This document shows, one piece after another, positions 14,816 through 15,074 of a stretch of DNA of 15,074 nt. The stretch is from contig JAIRNB010000181.1 in assembly GCA_031258265.1 (NCBI GenBank), forward strand, positions 1-15,074, read 5' to 3'. The position numbers and the translations under genes were made by a program. Source of the DNA: Treponema sp. (GTDB lineage Bacteria > Spirochaetota > Spirochaetia > Treponematales > Breznakiellaceae). Position 1 is the first letter of the stretch; the number at the start of each line of letters is the position of its first letter. The notes below the pieces were generated by a model. That model had not been told where the DNA came from, ran no database searches, and saw nothing but the letters and a program-made list of their open reading frames with translations.

Positions 14816-14895
14816 GTGAATTAAACCAATGCGGCTACGCATAGCGCCTCCGTATACCCCCAAATTGGAAAATGCGGCCAAGCTTTAGCTTGGCC
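14816..14895 (+). repeat. 80-bp direct repeat, unit 2
   Basis: Second unit, 61 bases after the end of unit 1, identical in length. Its terminal hairpin GGCCAAGC/GCTTGGCC (loop TTTA) is perfectly paired, unlike that of unit 1. It is a partial copy of the dispersed repeat, lacking the half with the GC-rich hairpin. Confidence 0.85.
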
Positions 14896-15074
14896 AGAGT
14901 ACGCACGGTTCAAGGTGCTTCGCACATTAAGCGGAACAGCGCGATACGGTTCTCGCGAATAAAACCCTATTTCCTTTACGTGCTATGTACCGCTACGGTG
15001 ACTGTACGATCAAAACCCGTCCAATAACAAGCGATCCCCCGCTTTGATCCCCGCCCTGCCAAACCAGCCCTGGG

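Larger units (their letters stand above)
14522..15074. other. 553-bp region without a supported gene
   Basis: Contains the clpC promoter, repeat copy B, the 80-bp direct repeat and many hairpins. Bases 14896-15074 have a small GTGC/GCAC hairpin with loop TTC near 14920 and nothing else I recognise. On the minus strand a 20-codon open frame enters from the window edge and stops at 15012-15010; its AGIKAGDRLLLDG faintly resembles a PDZ-domain end, but it is too short to call. Confidence 0.6.

Noticed and set aside
15010..15072. Possible 3' end of a minus-strand gene with a PDZ-like AGIKAGDRLLLDG
   Set aside because: Only 20 codons before the window edge, other frames are also open over part of it, and the resemblance is too short to support a call.

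Overview
The window looks like a chromosomal segment of a spirochaete, most likely a Treponema-type organism of moderately high GC. The reasons are a LigA with a divergent nucleotidyltransferase domain that resembles treponemal ligases, a plant/cyanobacterial-like GlgC, a spirochaete-style lipoprotein with a relaxed lipobox, and hairpin-rich intergenic repeats. The genus is inferred from remembered family features, not from a search.

Layout. 1-1163 (minus) is a Gfo/Idh/MocA oxidoreductase cut by the window edge. 1370-2714 (plus) is a compact, AT-rich three-gene cassette. Its genes overlap, it is driven by a near-consensus promoter that probably makes a leaderless transcript, and it ends in a SecB-like chaperone. 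2743-7693 (minus) is a tight operon read in the order lipoprotein, trmB, ligA, MATE transporter. 7694-8047 holds a structured dispersed repeat. 8048-10375 (minus) is an MrfA/YprA-type DEXH helicase with a C-terminal four-cysteine cluster. 10582-11856 (plus) is glgC, with a good promoter and a perfect Shine-Dalgarno. 11933-14521 (minus) is clpC, convergent with glgC. 14522-15074 has no supported gene and holds a second, inverted copy of the dispersed repeat plus an 80-bp direct repeat.

Most genes are housekeeping: DNA ligation and repair (ligA, helicase), tRNA modification (trmB), glycogen synthesis (glgC) and protein quality control (clpC). The accessory part is the 1370-2714 cassette. Two uncharacterised small proteins followed by a solitary SecB-like chaperone, in AT-rich DNA unlike its neighbours, resemble the layout of toxin-antitoxin-chaperone (TAC) modules. 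Neither of the first two proteins is a toxin or antitoxin I can recognise, so this is a candidate unusual TAC-like or defence module, not an established one.

The second point of interest is the dispersed repeat at 7847-8018 and 14551-14734. The two copies share their flanks, but at matching internal positions they carry hairpins of different sequence with intact stems. This pattern suggests selection on folding or a mobile hairpin insert.
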